This document shows positions 55,102 to 64,000 of a stretch of DNA of 64,000 bases, one piece after another (position 1 is the first letter of the stretch; each line of letters opens with the position of its first letter). Origin of the DNA: Aquimarina megaterium XH134 (GTDB lineage: Bacteria; Bacteroidota; Bacteroidia; Flavobacteriales; Flavobacteriaceae); contig NZ_JACB01000049.1 in NCBI RefSeq assembly GCF_000520975.1, positions 16,986 to 80,985 of the forward strand. Direction: 5' to 3'. The notes beneath the pieces are model-generated. The model ran no database searches. It saw only the letters and a program-made list of their open reading frames with translations, and was not told where the DNA came from. Position numbers and translations under genes: made by a program.

Positions 55102-57729
55102 TTGGCAGCAAAAAACGGAAAAAAAGTAACTCCATTAATGAAACAATACAATGCTATTAAGGCTAAGTACCCTGATGCATTGTTGTTATTTAGAGTAGGG
55201 GATTTTTATGAAACTTTCGGAACAGATGCAATTAAAGCTGCAGCTATTTTGAATATTGTTTTAACCAAAAGAGGTAATGGAAGTGAGCAGGAAACAGCAT
55301 TAGCTGGATTTCCGCATCATTCTTTAAATACGTATTTGCCAAAATTGGTTAAAGCAGGTGAGCGAGTTGCTATCTGTGATCAGTTAGAAGACCCTAAACA
55401 GACCAAAACTATTGTTAAGCGAGGGGTGACAGAGCTTGTAACTCCAGGAGTTGCCCTTAATGACGAGGTGTTACAAAGCAAAACCAATAACTTTTTATGT
55501 GCGTTGCACTATGGAAAAAAAGAATTGGGAGTAGCATTTCTGGATGTTTCTACAGGAGAATTTCTTACCGCTCAAGGCGATGTAGCGCATATGGATAAGT
55601 TAATGCAAAACTTTAATCCTAGCGAAGTTCTGATCAGTAAGCCAAAAAAGAAAGATTTTGAACAAGATTTTGGACATGACTTTCATACATTTTTTATAGA
55701 AGATTGGGTATTTAAACCTGATTATGCAGATGAGACTGTAAACAAACATTTTGGTACAAAGACATTAAAAGGGTTTGGGATAGATCACTTGCAAGAAGGT
55801 ATCATAGCGGCAGGTGTAATTCTTCATTACCTTGGTGAGACCCAACATCATAAATTAAAACATATTACAGGGATCCACCGTATTGCAGAAGATCAGTATA
55901 TCTGGATGGATCGCTTTACAATACGTAATCTTGAGTTGTATCACGCCAATGCAGCAAATGCAGTCACTTTACTTGATGTTATAGATAAAACGATCTCACC
56001 AATGGGAGGTCGTACATTAAAACGTTGGTTGGCATTACCACTTAAGAATATTACTGCGATCCAAAAACGTCATGAGGTAGTGCAGTTTTTTTTGAGTAAT
56101 ACAACATTACATCAAAAAATTCAGCATCAGATTAAGCAGATAGGAGATATTGAACGATTGATTTCTAAAGTAGCTACCGGAAAAGTAAATCCTCGTGAGG
56201 TTATTCAGCTTAAAAACTCTTTGGAAGCAATTGTGCCTATAAAATCACAAGCATCAAATAGTGATAACGAAGCGCTAAAAGTAATAGGAGAAACTCTTAG
56301 TGACTGTGAACTATTACGCAATAAAATCAAAGAGACTTTAAATGAAGAAGCTCCTGTAAATGTGTTGAAAGGAAATACAATTGCTAATGGATATTTAGAA
56401 GAATTAGATGAGTTAAGGTCTATTGCTTTTTCAGGTAAAGATTATTTGGATAAAATGCTGGAGCGCGAAACTGAAACTACTGGCATTACTTCTTTAAAAA
56501 TAGCTTCGAATAATGTATTTGGGTATTATATCGAGGTTCGAAATACGCATAAAGATAAAGTTCCTGATACCTGGATTCGTAAACAAACCTTGGTAAATGC
56601 AGAGCGTTATATCACAGAAGAACTTAAGGAATACGAGGCCAAAATTCTTGGAGCCGAAGAAAAAATTCTAGCGTTAGAACAACAATTATTTGGCGATCTT
56701 GTACTCTGGATGAGTGAATATATCAAACCTGTACAGCTAAATGCTACTTTAATAGGGCAATTAGATTGTTTATGCTCTTTTGCTCAGCTTGCTACAGAAA
56801 ATCAATATGTACGCCCTTTAATCGATGAATCATATGATTTGGAAATTAAAAATGGTAGACACCCTGTGATCGAAAAACAATTGCCACCTGGTGAGCAATA
56901 CATTGCTAATGACGTTCTGTTGGACCGAGATAATCAACAGATCATTATGATCACTGGCCCCAATATGAGTGGTAAATCTGCAATATTAAGACAGACTGCA
57001 CTAATTGTGTTATTGGCGCAGATGGGATGCTTTGTCCCTGCAGAAGAAGCAAAAATAGGAGTGATTGATAAAATATTTACCAGAGTAGGAGCGAGTGATA
57101 ATATCTCTATGGGAGAATCTACATTTATGGTAGAGATGAATGAGACTGCGAGTATCTTAAATAATATATCTGATCGTAGTTTGGTATTATTAGATGAGAT
57201 TGGCCGAGGAACCAGTACCTATGATGGGATATCTATTGCCTGGGCAATTAGTGAATTTTTACATGAGTATCCTGCAAGGCCTAAGACCTTATTTGCTACA
57301 CATTATCACGAGTTAAATGAGATGTGTGAGACCTTTGGCCGCATTAAAAATTATAATGTATCGGTAAAAGAGTTAAAAGACACTGTTCTTTTCTTACGTA
57401 AATTAGTTCCTGGTGGTAGTGAGCATAGCTTCGGAATTCATGTAGCTAAAATGGCAGGAATGCCTCAACAAGTGTTGCATAGAGCAAATAAGATGCTTAA
57501 GAAGCTTGAAAAATCGCATAGTAGCGAAGAGCTTACCGATAAGATTAAAGGGATGCAGGAAGAAGATAAAGTGCAATTGAGTTTCTTTAATTTGGATGAC
57601 CCCTTATTAGAAGAAATTAAAGAAGAAATTCTGGATATCGATATTGATACGCTTACTCCCGTAGAAGCATTAATGAAACTTAATGAGATTAAACGTATGT
57701 TAACCAGGAAGAAAGCGTCACAGGTGTAA
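55102..57729 (+). CDS. mutS: DNA mismatch repair protein MutS
   Basis: An 875-residue MutS. The mismatch-binding FYE is at 35-37 in RVGDFYETFG, the ATPase Walker A is GPNMSGKSA (619-627 region), Walker B VLLDEIGRGTS, and the signature FATHYHELNEM is present. It recognises base mismatches and starts repair. The start is TTG at 55102: no ATG precedes it and the next ATG (Met 13) would remove the start of the mismatch-binding domain. The gene is not followed by a terminator; a tRNA promoter begins about 30 bases later. Confidence 0.96.
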   Translation: MAAKNGKKVTPLMKQYNAIKAKYPDALLLFRVGDFYETFGTDAIKAAAILNIVLTKRGNGSEQETALAGFPHHSLNTYLPKLVKAGERVAICDQLEDPKQTKTIVKRGVTELVTPGVALNDEVLQSKTNNFLCALHYGKKELGVAFLDVSTGEFLTAQGDVAHMDKLMQNFNPSEVLISKPKKKDFEQDFGHDFHTFFIEDWVFKPDYADETVNKHFGTKTLKGFGIDHLQEGIIAAGVILHYLGETQHHKLKHITGIHRIAEDQYIWMDRFTIRNLELYHANAANAVTLLDVIDKTISPMGGRTLKRWLALPLKNITAIQKRHEVVQFFLSNTTLHQKIQHQIKQIGDIERLISKVATGKVNPREVIQLKNSLEAIVPIKSQASNSDNEALKVIGETLSDCELLRNKIKETLNEEAPVNVLKGNTIANGYLEELDELRSIAFSGKDYLDKMLERETETTGITSLKIASNNVFGYYIEVRNTHKDKVPDTWIRKQTLVNAERYITEELKEYEAKILGAEEKILALEQQLFGDLVLWMSEYIKPVQLNATLIGQLDCLCSFAQLATENQYVRPLIDESYDLEIKNGRHPVIEKQLPPGEQYIANDVLLDRDNQQIIMITGPNMSGKSAILRQTALIVLLAQMGCFVPAEEAKIGVIDKIFTRVGASDNISMGESTFMVEMNETASILNNISDRSLVLLDEIGRGTSTYDGISIAWAISEFLHEYPARPKTLFATHYHELNEMCETFGRIKNYNVSVKELKDTVLFLRKLVPGGSEHSFGIHVAKMAGMPQQVLHRANKMLKKLEKSHSSEELTDKIKGMQEEDKVQLSFFNLDDPLLEEIKEEILDIDIDTLTPVEALMKLNEIKRMLTRKKASQV

Positions 57730-57757
57730 AAAAAATTATTCTTTTTTGTAAAAAGAC

Positions 57758-57787
57758 TTTGGTATTACTAGAATTGTTTTAAATTTG
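57758..57787 (+). promoter_or_regulatory. Promoter of the tRNA pair
   Basis: TTTG (57758-57761) and TAAATTTG (57780-57787, TAnnTTTG) separated by 18 bases match the Bacteroidota promoter consensus. The start site would be near 57795, about 30 bases before tRNA-Gly. Confidence 0.8.
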
Positions 57788-57824
57788 CATCCGCAATAAC
57801 AAGTTGCGAAGTTCTTAACATACT

Positions 57825-57896
57825 GCGAAAGTAGCTCAGGGGTAGAGCATCACCTTGCCAAGGTGAGGGTCGCGGGTTCAAATCCCGTCTTTCGCT
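57825..57896 (+). tRNA. tRNA-Gly (GCC)
   Basis: A 72-base cloverleaf. Acceptor GCGAAAG pairs with CTTTCGC, the anticodon loop TTGCCAA reads GCC (glycine GGC/GGU codons), and the T arm has GGTTCAAATCC. CCA is not encoded. It forms a short transcript with tRNA-Leu. Confidence 0.95.
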
Positions 57897-57917
57897 CTGA
57901 GATAAAATATATACCAA

Positions 57918-58002
57918 GCTGAAGTGGTGGAATTGGTAGACACGTTGGACTTAAAATCCAATGGCCTGTAAGGCCGTGCGGGTTCAAGTCCCGCCTTCAG
58001 TA
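57918..58002 (+). tRNA. tRNA-Leu (UAA)
   Basis: An 85-base tRNA with a long variable arm, typical of class II leucine tRNAs. The anticodon stem-loop TTGGACTTAAAATCCAA has TAA (UAA) for leucine UUA/UUG codons. The T arm is GGTTCAAGTCC and the 3' acceptor strand CTTCAGT with discriminator A. It lies 21 bases after tRNA-Gly. Confidence 0.94.
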
Positions 58003-58010
58003 CTTAAGAT

Positions 58011-58045
58011 AACCCTTTGATTTTTCAAAGGGTTTCTTTGTTTTT
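58011..58045 (+). terminator. Terminator after the tRNA genes
   Basis: AACCCTTTGA (58011-58020) pairs with TCAAAGGGTT (58025-58034) around a TTTT loop, followed by a T-rich stretch. It ends the tRNA transcript 9 bases past tRNA-Leu. Confidence 0.85.
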
Positions 58046-59114
58046 AGACATTTCTTGTTTTTTTCTTCTTTTAGATTTAAAATAGCTAAATCAATTTATA
58101 GGAATATATAAACTGCAACATATTTCAAAGGAGATTGATCTTATTTTTAATGTAATCACATCTCTTTTTCTAAGCATTATATTCTTTAAGTTGTTTTTTG
58201 TGTTTATGAAAGATTATAGAAATGCAGGATTAAATATAATCGCTGTTTCTGGGTAATATGGAGTGTGAAAAAACGATACTTTTATGAATAATTTTGACAA
58301 AAATATTTTTGTTAATAAAATGTTATTTGTTTGTTAAATTATATTAGAATGAGAATGTTTAAGCGCACTCAAATTACTGCATATCAGTATTTTGTAAATA
58401 TTGGCTATTTGCGTTTTTTTTAAATACGGTTTTACCATAAACATCCTGTTGATTAAGATTTGTACATTTGAAATGGCATTTAGAAAAAGACTTACTCTTA
58501 TAAGCTAAGTGACAAACTACCCCATTGCTTTTTATTATAAAAAGGTTGATTAAATGAAATGATTTTCTACTTAATTGATCTATTTTCAAAATTATTTTTC
58601 AATAATCTTGATTCATAAAAATTCTTACTAAAAAGGAGTTGTGAGTCATGTGGCGAAGCTATATCCTTAATTAAATAAATCTATATACTCTTAAAACCAA
58701 GAATATGTGTATTAGTAAACCTAACCAATGGTGTATGTTTTATATAAAAGCACGCCATAAAAGAAAAATAGAAAGCCTGTTGAAGGAAAATCAAATAATG
58801 TATTTTTAGACAGGTAGTGTTTCTTAATCTTGTGCTTAGAAGCTATTCCTCTCCCTCCTTAATATCTATTATTTTCTCTTAATTTCTCATTGAGAGGTTA
58901 ATTCCCTATGGCTTAGCTCGAAAGCATGATGTGTTTTCGGAAGTATACTTCGCAAGTTTGTCTCAAGATTATTGATTGACGCCAAATCACAACTTTTTTA
59001 ATAGTAAAAGAGAAGTTTCAAATAAAAAATATGATCAAATTTTAAGAACGCATACATCCTGTTATGCGCTTTAGACAGGTCATTTCCAGATTTTAAATAA
59101 CTAAAAAATAAAAT
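58046..59114. other. Gene-poor region between tRNA genes and NRPS cluster
   Basis: About 1.07 kb of AT-rich DNA with stops in all frames and no credible gene. A small hairpin (CGCATA 59049-59054, TATGCG 59063-59068) lies about 45 bases before the aminotransferase ATG and could be a regulatory structure. Because it follows a tRNA, it may mark the edge of an acquired cluster; I saw no integrase. Confidence 0.5.
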
Positions 59115-60488
59115 ATGTTCGAAGAGTTTCACTTATCACAAGAAGCCAAAATAGTATCATCAGAACTCCCTGGTAAACGATCAAAAGTGCTGTTGGATAT
59201 CCAACAAGAGCATGAAGGAAGTATTGTTTCTTATCCAAGAAAAATGCCAATCGCCATTAAAAGAGCAAAAGGAAGCATCATTGAAGATGTAGATGGAAAT
59301 CTTTTTATCGATTTTTTTAGTGGATGTGGAGTACTTAATGTGGGGCATTGTAATGATTTTGTTTTAGAATATGTAAAAAATCAGCAATCAGAACTGATTC
59401 ATGCACTTGATTTTCCTACAGAGAATAAAATGTTGTTAATTCAAAAAATACTGGATCATTTACCCAAAGATATAAGACGTGATTATAAGGTGAGTTTTGG
59501 TGGGCCTACAGGCTCAGATGCAGTAGAAGCTGCAATCAAATTGGCTAAAATAAAAACTGGAAGAGATGGCATCATAGCCTTTACCGGGGGGTATCACGGA
59601 ATGACTTCTGGGGCTTTAGCTGTGACTTCGGATACATATTTTAGAAATAATATAACCTCTTTGATGCCGAATGTACACTTTGCTCCCTTTAGTTATCCAT
59701 ACAGAAGTGTATCAGATAAAGATAATGAGATAGATTACTTTAAAAATATATTAACGAATTCGCATTCAGGAATATCTAAACCAGCGGCAATTCTTGTAGA
59801 ACCTATTCAAGGTGAAGGAGGAAATATAGTACCCGAAGATGGTTATCTGGAAGAACTGGTTAGGATTGCCAGGGACAATGATGTATTGGTCATATTTGAT
59901 GAAATTCAAAGTGGCTTTTTTAGAACAGGAAGCTTTTTAGAATTTATGAACACAAAGGCGGTACCTGATATAGTTACTTTTTCTAAAGGATTCGGAGGAA
60001 TAGGTTTTCCTATTTCAGGATTAATCTATAGAAAAGAAATAGAAGCCTGGGGGCCAGCTGCACATATAGGAACTTTTAGAGCCAATCAGGTGAGTATTGC
60101 TGCATCCCGGGGGGCGTTGGAGTTTATAGAAAAATATAACGTACAAGAGTATACCAAAAAGATAGGAGAATATTTTATTAAAAAGCTGTACAAGTTACAA
60201 GAAGACTTCGATTTTATTGGAGATGTAAGAGGAAGAGGAATGATGATCGGAGTAGAAATAGTTAAAGATGTTTTAACCAAAGAACCATTTCCAGAGTTTG
60301 TAACAATATTCCGAGATGAATGCTTTAAAAGAGGACTTCTGTTTGAAGTTGGCGGGCACTACAATAACGTAATACGATTCGTTCCTCCATTGATTACTAC
60401 CACCAAAATTGTAGATGCTGCAATAGAAATTTTGGAAGAAGCAATTACAATCTGTACTAATAAAAACATGGAACACTCTATAGGATAA
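59115..60488 (+). CDS. Diaminobutyrate-2-oxoglutarate aminotransferase family (class III)
   Basis: A 457-residue class III PLP aminotransferase. Motifs are the substrate region SYPRKMPIAIKRAKG, SFGGPTGSDAVEAAIK, EPIQGEGGN, FDEIQSGFFRTG and the PLP lysine in TFSKGFGGIGFP (K291). The best family match is the EctB/PvdH-type enzyme that forms L-2,4-diaminobutyrate from aspartate semialdehyde. Next to an NRPS that starts with an acyl-AMP ligase, it would supply diaminobutyrate as a building block. No ectA or ectC is near. It is followed by the NRPS gene after 41 bases, likely one operon. Confidence 0.9.
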   Translation: MFEEFHLSQEAKIVSSELPGKRSKVLLDIQQEHEGSIVSYPRKMPIAIKRAKGSIIEDVDGNLFIDFFSGCGVLNVGHCNDFVLEYVKNQQSELIHALDFPTENKMLLIQKILDHLPKDIRRDYKVSFGGPTGSDAVEAAIKLAKIKTGRDGIIAFTGGYHGMTSGALAVTSDTYFRNNITSLMPNVHFAPFSYPYRSVSDKDNEIDYFKNILTNSHSGISKPAAILVEPIQGEGGNIVPEDGYLEELVRIARDNDVLVIFDEIQSGFFRTGSFLEFMNTKAVPDIVTFSKGFGGIGFPISGLIYRKEIEAWGPAAHIGTFRANQVSIAASRGALEFIEKYNVQEYTKKIGEYFIKKLYKLQEDFDFIGDVRGRGMMIGVEIVKDVLTKEPFPEFVTIFRDECFKRGLLFEVGGHYNNVIRFVPPLITTTKIVDAAIEILEEAITICTNKNMEHSIG

Positions 60489-60529
60489 TCAAACATTGAA
60501 TCTCTCAAAAAACCAAAAATCAAAAACTA

Positions 60530-63500
60530 ATGCTATCTAAAAGCCAGTCGGTCGAAAAAGGAAATGTAAATAATCAAACGATAATAGACCTATTCAAAAC
60601 ACATGTAAAAACAAAAGAAAACAAAGTCGTTTATAGATTTCTTGAAAATGGCGAGGAAGAAACAGATATAAGAACTTTTGGGCAATTGCATAGCAATGCT
60701 ATGATAATAGCTTCTAGAATCCTTACACTGGTTTCACCTGGAGAGAGAGTACTCCTTCTTTATCCATCTGGATTAAATTTTACAGATGCTTTTTTTGGTT
60801 GTTTAATGGCCGGAGTTATTGCAGTTCCGGCATTTCCTCCTACCGGGAAAAGGCGAATAGGGAGATTAGAAAATATAGCCACAGATTGCGACATAAAATT
60901 AATTCTTACCGAAGAAAAAGTACATGCTAAATGTAAAAGTTGGTTTGAGCATGAGATTTTTTCTGAGGTTTTATGGTGTGTAACCGATGAACCACAAGTA
61001 ACTCATAGATCTGTAGAATTACCTTCTGTAGATTCTGAAGATGTTGCTTTTTTACAATATACTTCGGGTTCTACAGGGAATCCTAAAGGGGTTATGGTTT
61101 CTCATAAAAATATTATACATAATACCGAATTGATTCGTCAATGTCTTAACCTTAAAAAAGATTTTATTGGGGTAAGTTGGTTACCGATTTATCATGATAT
61201 GGGGTTGATCGGAAATATTTTAGAGGCCGTAGCAATGGGAATAGAAATGATTATTCTTCCTCCACAGGCATTTATACAAAAACCAATTAGGTGGTTTCAG
61301 ATTATCTCGAAATACAAAGCAAATTATAGCGGAGGTCCCAATTTTGCTTTTGATTTATGTGTTCATCAAATTAAAGATGATGATCTAAATAACATAGATT
61401 TAAGCTCTTTATCTATAATGTATAATGGGGCTGAACCTATACGTGCTCAAACTATTAAAGATTTTTTAATCACTTTTGAAAAAATAGGAATTACCAAAGA
61501 AGCTATTTGTCCTTGCTATGGTATGGCAGAAACAACTCTTGCCGTAACCTTCAGTAAATTGAATAAAGAAACTTCCTTTTTAGAACTTGATATAAATGAA
61601 TTCGAAAAAGGTAAAATCTCTTCAGGTTCCCAACAGAAATCAAGCTCGCATGAGGTAAAAGCATTAGTTGGAAATGGTCCAATGTTACAGGATATGCGAA
61701 TTGTTATTGTAAATCCAAATACCAAAAGAAAATGCTTAGAAGAAGAAATAGGAGAAATATGGGTTAAAGGACCTAGTGTAGCTAAGGGATATTGGGGGAA
61801 ACCAGACCTTTCTGAGGAGATGTTTCAGGCCGAAATACTAGATGAAAAAGGAGAACCTCTAGAAGGAAGTAGTCAATATCTTAGAACAGGGGATATGGGA
61901 TTTATCAATAATAGTGAACTCTACGTTTCTGGAAGATTAAAAGAAATGATGATCATCAATGGAGTGAATCATTACCCCCAGGATATCGAAAAAACAGTGC
62001 AGGAATCTCATACCGATCTACAAGTTAATGCGGGCGCTGCTTTTTCAATCACAATAGAAGGTGAAAACAAATTGGTTGTCGCACAAGAAATAAAAAGAAC
62101 AAGCCTAAGAAGTTATGATGTTGATTCAATTAGAAAAACCATTGCAAAGTCTATTTTAGAAACTCACGATCTTTCAGTATTTGCTATATTATTATTAACT
62201 CCCGGCGGTGTTTCAAAAACTACTAGCGGAAAAATCCAACGATTGATTATAAAAAAAGCATATGAGTCTGATACTTTGGAAAAAGTAAAAGAAACATGGA
62301 TTGCTTCAGGAATCAAAGGAGATATTAAAGAAGCTAAAAGCGATAGTACTGTTTCAGAAAACTTAGAAGCTAAAAAATCTTTAGATCCGAAGATAATTAA
62401 TAGGATTATGATGATTTTGGGCGAAGAAACTGAATTTCCTTTGTATCAAATTCAACCCAACACTTCTTTCTTTGAATTAGGAATATCCTCGATACAATCA
62501 ATTCGAATAGCTGGAAAAATATCTGAGTATTTTCAGATAGATACACCTTCTTCATTGCTACTAGAATACCCTTCGATTGAAGAGTGTGCAGGCTTTTTAT
62601 CGTCTGAGTTAGAAAATGCAAAAAATAAGAACCAGGCCAAAGATACCATCGCAAAAATTAAAGATAAGTTAATTAGAATCCCATTGACCTATGCACAAGA
62701 AAGTTTATGGTTGATAGACCAAACATATGGTAGTATTGATTATCATCTGCATCGGGCAATTAATTTATCTGATCTTCCAGATATTTCTTGTATAGAAGAA
62801 GCTTTACGAATCTTAATTGTTAGGCATGAGGCATTTCGATCTGTAGTTAATATAGATGAAAACGGAACTTTATATCAAGAGGTTTTAGAGGATTTTTCAT
62901 TTAGAGTTACCCATAAAATATTAGAGAAACATCAAAATTTAGAACAAGAGATTGAAGCAAATATCAATATTCCTTTTGATTTATCTTCAGACCTTAAGAT
63001 TCGTGTTACACTATTCCAAACCGAAAAGAAAGAATATGTATTAGTATTTGTATTGCATCATATAGCTGCAGACGGATTATCTGAACCTATATTTTTCTCA
63101 GAATTCATCTCTTGTTATCAAACACTTCTGAAGGGCCAGCATCCCAATTTGGAAAAGTTACCTGTACGCTATGTGGATTATGCAGTTTGGCAACGAAACA
63201 CAAATCAAGAGAAAGCATTAGAAGAGAAACTTAACTATTGGACAAAACATTTACAGAATGTTACTCAGGTTAATATTCCGTATGATTTTTCTGTAGTAGG
63301 GCAACCCAATAGAAAAGGGGCCAAAGTATCATTTGTTATAGATCATGAATTGAAAAATGATTTACTTCAATTCTCTAAATCGGAAGGCGTAACATTATAT
63401 ATGACCATGCTTGCTGCTTTCAAAGTTTTGCTTTATAAGTATAGCGGTCAGCCTGATATTTGTATAGGAACACCTATTGCAAATCGTACACAAGCTGAAG

Positions 63501-64000
63501 TTTTTAATTTGGTTGGAATATTTGTCAATACGTTGGCATTACGAAGTGATTTAGGAGGTAACCCAGATTTTAGAGAGTTTTTACTAGAAATAAAAAATAC
63601 TACCTTAAGTGCTTATTCACATCAATCTGTTCCTTTCGAAAAGATTGTAGAACGATTATCTCCTAATAGAGAATTAGGCAAAAATCCATTATTTCAGATT
63701 ATGTTTGATTTTCAGGATCATTTTGATCTTGATGGGTTTCAATTGGGAGAAATAACTCTTTCTGAGCATCTGATAAAACATACCATATCTCAATTTGATT
63801 TCACACTAGAAGTACGGGATATTCCCGAAGCACTTAATTTATCAATAGAATATTCAACCTCTTTATTCAAGGAATCTACGGTAATACGTATGTTATCTCA
63901 TTATGAGGAATTGTTAAAGAGTATTGTAAATAATAGTACTTCTTCTATAGATTCTTTATCGATGCTGCCAAAGCAGGAAGAGGAATTAATTTTGGGTCGA
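60530..64000 (+). CDS. Nonribosomal peptide synthetase with FAAL start (partial, 3' end outside window)
   Basis: At least 1157 residues, open to the right edge. Domain order: fatty acyl-AMP ligase (about 10-590), with LLLYPSGLNF, the adenylate motif YTSGSTGNPKGV (177-188), SWLPIYHDMGL and LRTGDMGF; a carrier domain (about 600-710) with phosphopantetheine serine in ELGISSIQS (S654); and a condensation domain (about 717-1145) with IPLTYAQESLWLID, VRHEAFRS, catalytic HHIAADG (H843-G849), YVDYAVWQ and IGTPIANR. An FAAL-carrier start means the peptide begins with a fatty acid, so a lipopeptide. The first adenylation domain and any termination domain lie outside. The neighbouring diaminobutyrate aminotransferase suggests a cationic residue. 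Confidence 0.93.
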   Translation, partial: MLSKSQSVEKGNVNNQTIIDLFKTHVKTKENKVVYRFLENGEEETDIRTFGQLHSNAMIIASRILTLVSPGERVLLLYPSGLNFTDAFFGCLMAGVIAVPAFPPTGKRRIGRLENIATDCDIKLILTEEKVHAKCKSWFEHEIFSEVLWCVTDEPQVTHRSVELPSVDSEDVAFLQYTSGSTGNPKGVMVSHKNIIHNTELIRQCLNLKKDFIGVSWLPIYHDMGLIGNILEAVAMGIEMIILPPQAFIQKPIRWFQIISKYKANYSGGPNFAFDLCVHQIKDDDLNNIDLSSLSIMYNGAEPIRAQTIKDFLITFEKIGITKEAICPCYGMAETTLAVTFSKLNKETSFLELDINEFEKGKISSGSQQKSSSHEVKALVGNGPMLQDMRIVIVNPNTKRKCLEEEIGEIWVKGPSVAKGYWGKPDLSEEMFQAEILDEKGEPLEGSSQYLRTGDMGFINNSELYVSGRLKEMMIINGVNHYPQDIEKTVQESHTDLQVNAGAAFSITIEGENKLVVAQEIKRTSLRSYDVDSIRKTIAKSILETHDLSVFAILLLTPGGVSKTTSGKIQRLIIKKAYESDTLEKVKETWIASGIKGDIKEAKSDSTVSENLEAKKSLDPKIINRIMMILGEETEFPLYQIQPNTSFFELGISSIQSIRIAGKISEYFQIDTPSSLLLEYPSIEECAGFLSSELENAKNKNQAKDTIAKIKDKLIRIPLTYAQESLWLIDQTYGSIDYHLHRAINLSDLPDISCIEEALRILIVRHEAFRSVVNIDENGTLYQEVLEDFSFRVTHKILEKHQNLEQEIEANINIPFDLSSDLKIRVTLFQTEKKEYVLVFVLHHIAADGLSEPIFFSEFISCYQTLLKGQHPNLEKLPVRYVDYAVWQRNTNQEKALEEKLNYWTKHLQNVTQVNIPYDFSVVGQPNRKGAKVSFVIDHELKNDLLQFSKSEGVTLYMTMLAAFKVLLYKYSGQPDICIGTPIANRTQAEVFNLVGIFVNTLALRSDLGGNPDFREFLLEIKNTTLSAYSHQSVPFEKIVERLSPNRELGKNPLFQIMFDFQDHFDLDGFQLGEITLSEHLIKHTISQFDFTLEVRDIPEALNLSIEYSTSLFKESTVIRMLSHYEELLKSIVNNSTSSIDSLSMLPKQEEELILGR

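Noticed and set aside
58374..58589. A 71-codon minus-strand frame in the gene-poor region, with a few cysteines
   Set aside because: It starts at TTG directly after a stop, has no double-glycine leader, no family features and no promoter; it looks like chance.
59115..60488. Ectoine synthesis locus
   Set aside because: An EctB-type aminotransferase is present but ectA and ectC are absent; the NRPS next to it explains it better.
1..64000. CRISPR arrays, insertion sequences, rRNA genes or integrases
   Set aside because: None seen: no spaced direct repeats, transposase or integrase motifs, or rRNA segments were recognised.

Overview
The window is AT-rich chromosomal DNA from a marine-type member of the Flavobacteriaceae (Bacteroidota). 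An Aquimarina-like genus is my best guess, but the species is not determined. Supporting signs are Bacteroidota promoters of the TTTG-N19-TAnnTTTG type (best at 31153-31183 and 57758-57787), almost no Shine-Dalgarno sequences, many SusD-era style lipoprotein signal peptides ending in C, a PorP/SprF protein, a type IX secretion (T9SS) cargo protein, a LytTR two-component pair with a TPR histidine kinase, and the conserved order nadK-DUF6089-uppS-bamA-ompH-ompH.

Left part (1-9360, mostly minus strand): a DUF255/YyaL thioredoxin-fold lipoprotein cut by the window edge, dodecin, a one-carbon cluster glyA-gcvP-gcvT-gcvH that reads leftwards, an AraC-type regulator and a double-N-domain Nfu iron-sulfur scaffold. 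From 9880 to 16310: a PorP/SprF protein, a rhodanese, a VWA lipoprotein, a histidine kinase/LytTR regulator pair and, directly after it, a small double-glycine leader peptide resembling Bacteroidota class I lanthipeptide precursors with no modification enzyme in the window.

The middle (16333-39980) is largely housekeeping: murI, two OmpH/Skp chaperones, bamA, uppS, DUF6089, nadK, a CBS protein, pdxJ, a hydrolase, a FadL-type porin and SGNH lipoprotein pair, a thrombospondin-3 repeat secreted protein whose signal peptide is out of frame at an eight-A tract, tig-clpP-clpX, a GH3-type enzyme with DUF2797, a PLP decarboxylase and a LysE exporter.

From 40099 to 44865 there is a duplicated two-gene secreted cassette (beta-helix-like protein plus small helical protein), followed by a decayed lipoprotein gene and a structured inverted repeat. 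44866-57729 holds an astacin lipoprotein, AsmA, a queuosine-precursor transporter, a FolK-deoxynucleoside kinase fusion, an M19 dipeptidase, an M43 metalloprotease with MAM-like domains and a T9SS tail, an RNA methyltransferase and mutS.

Two tRNA genes (Gly-GCC, Leu-UAA) then mark a boundary. After about 1.1 kb without a convincing gene comes the start of a lipopeptide-type biosynthetic cluster: a diaminobutyrate-type aminotransferase and a large nonribosomal peptide synthetase beginning with a fatty acyl-AMP ligase, a carrier domain and a condensation domain, running off the right edge. The most interesting places are the orphan RiPP-like precursor (15973), the acyl-initiated NRPS (60530), the out-of-frame TSP3 protein (30625) and the duplicated cassette (40099-44096).
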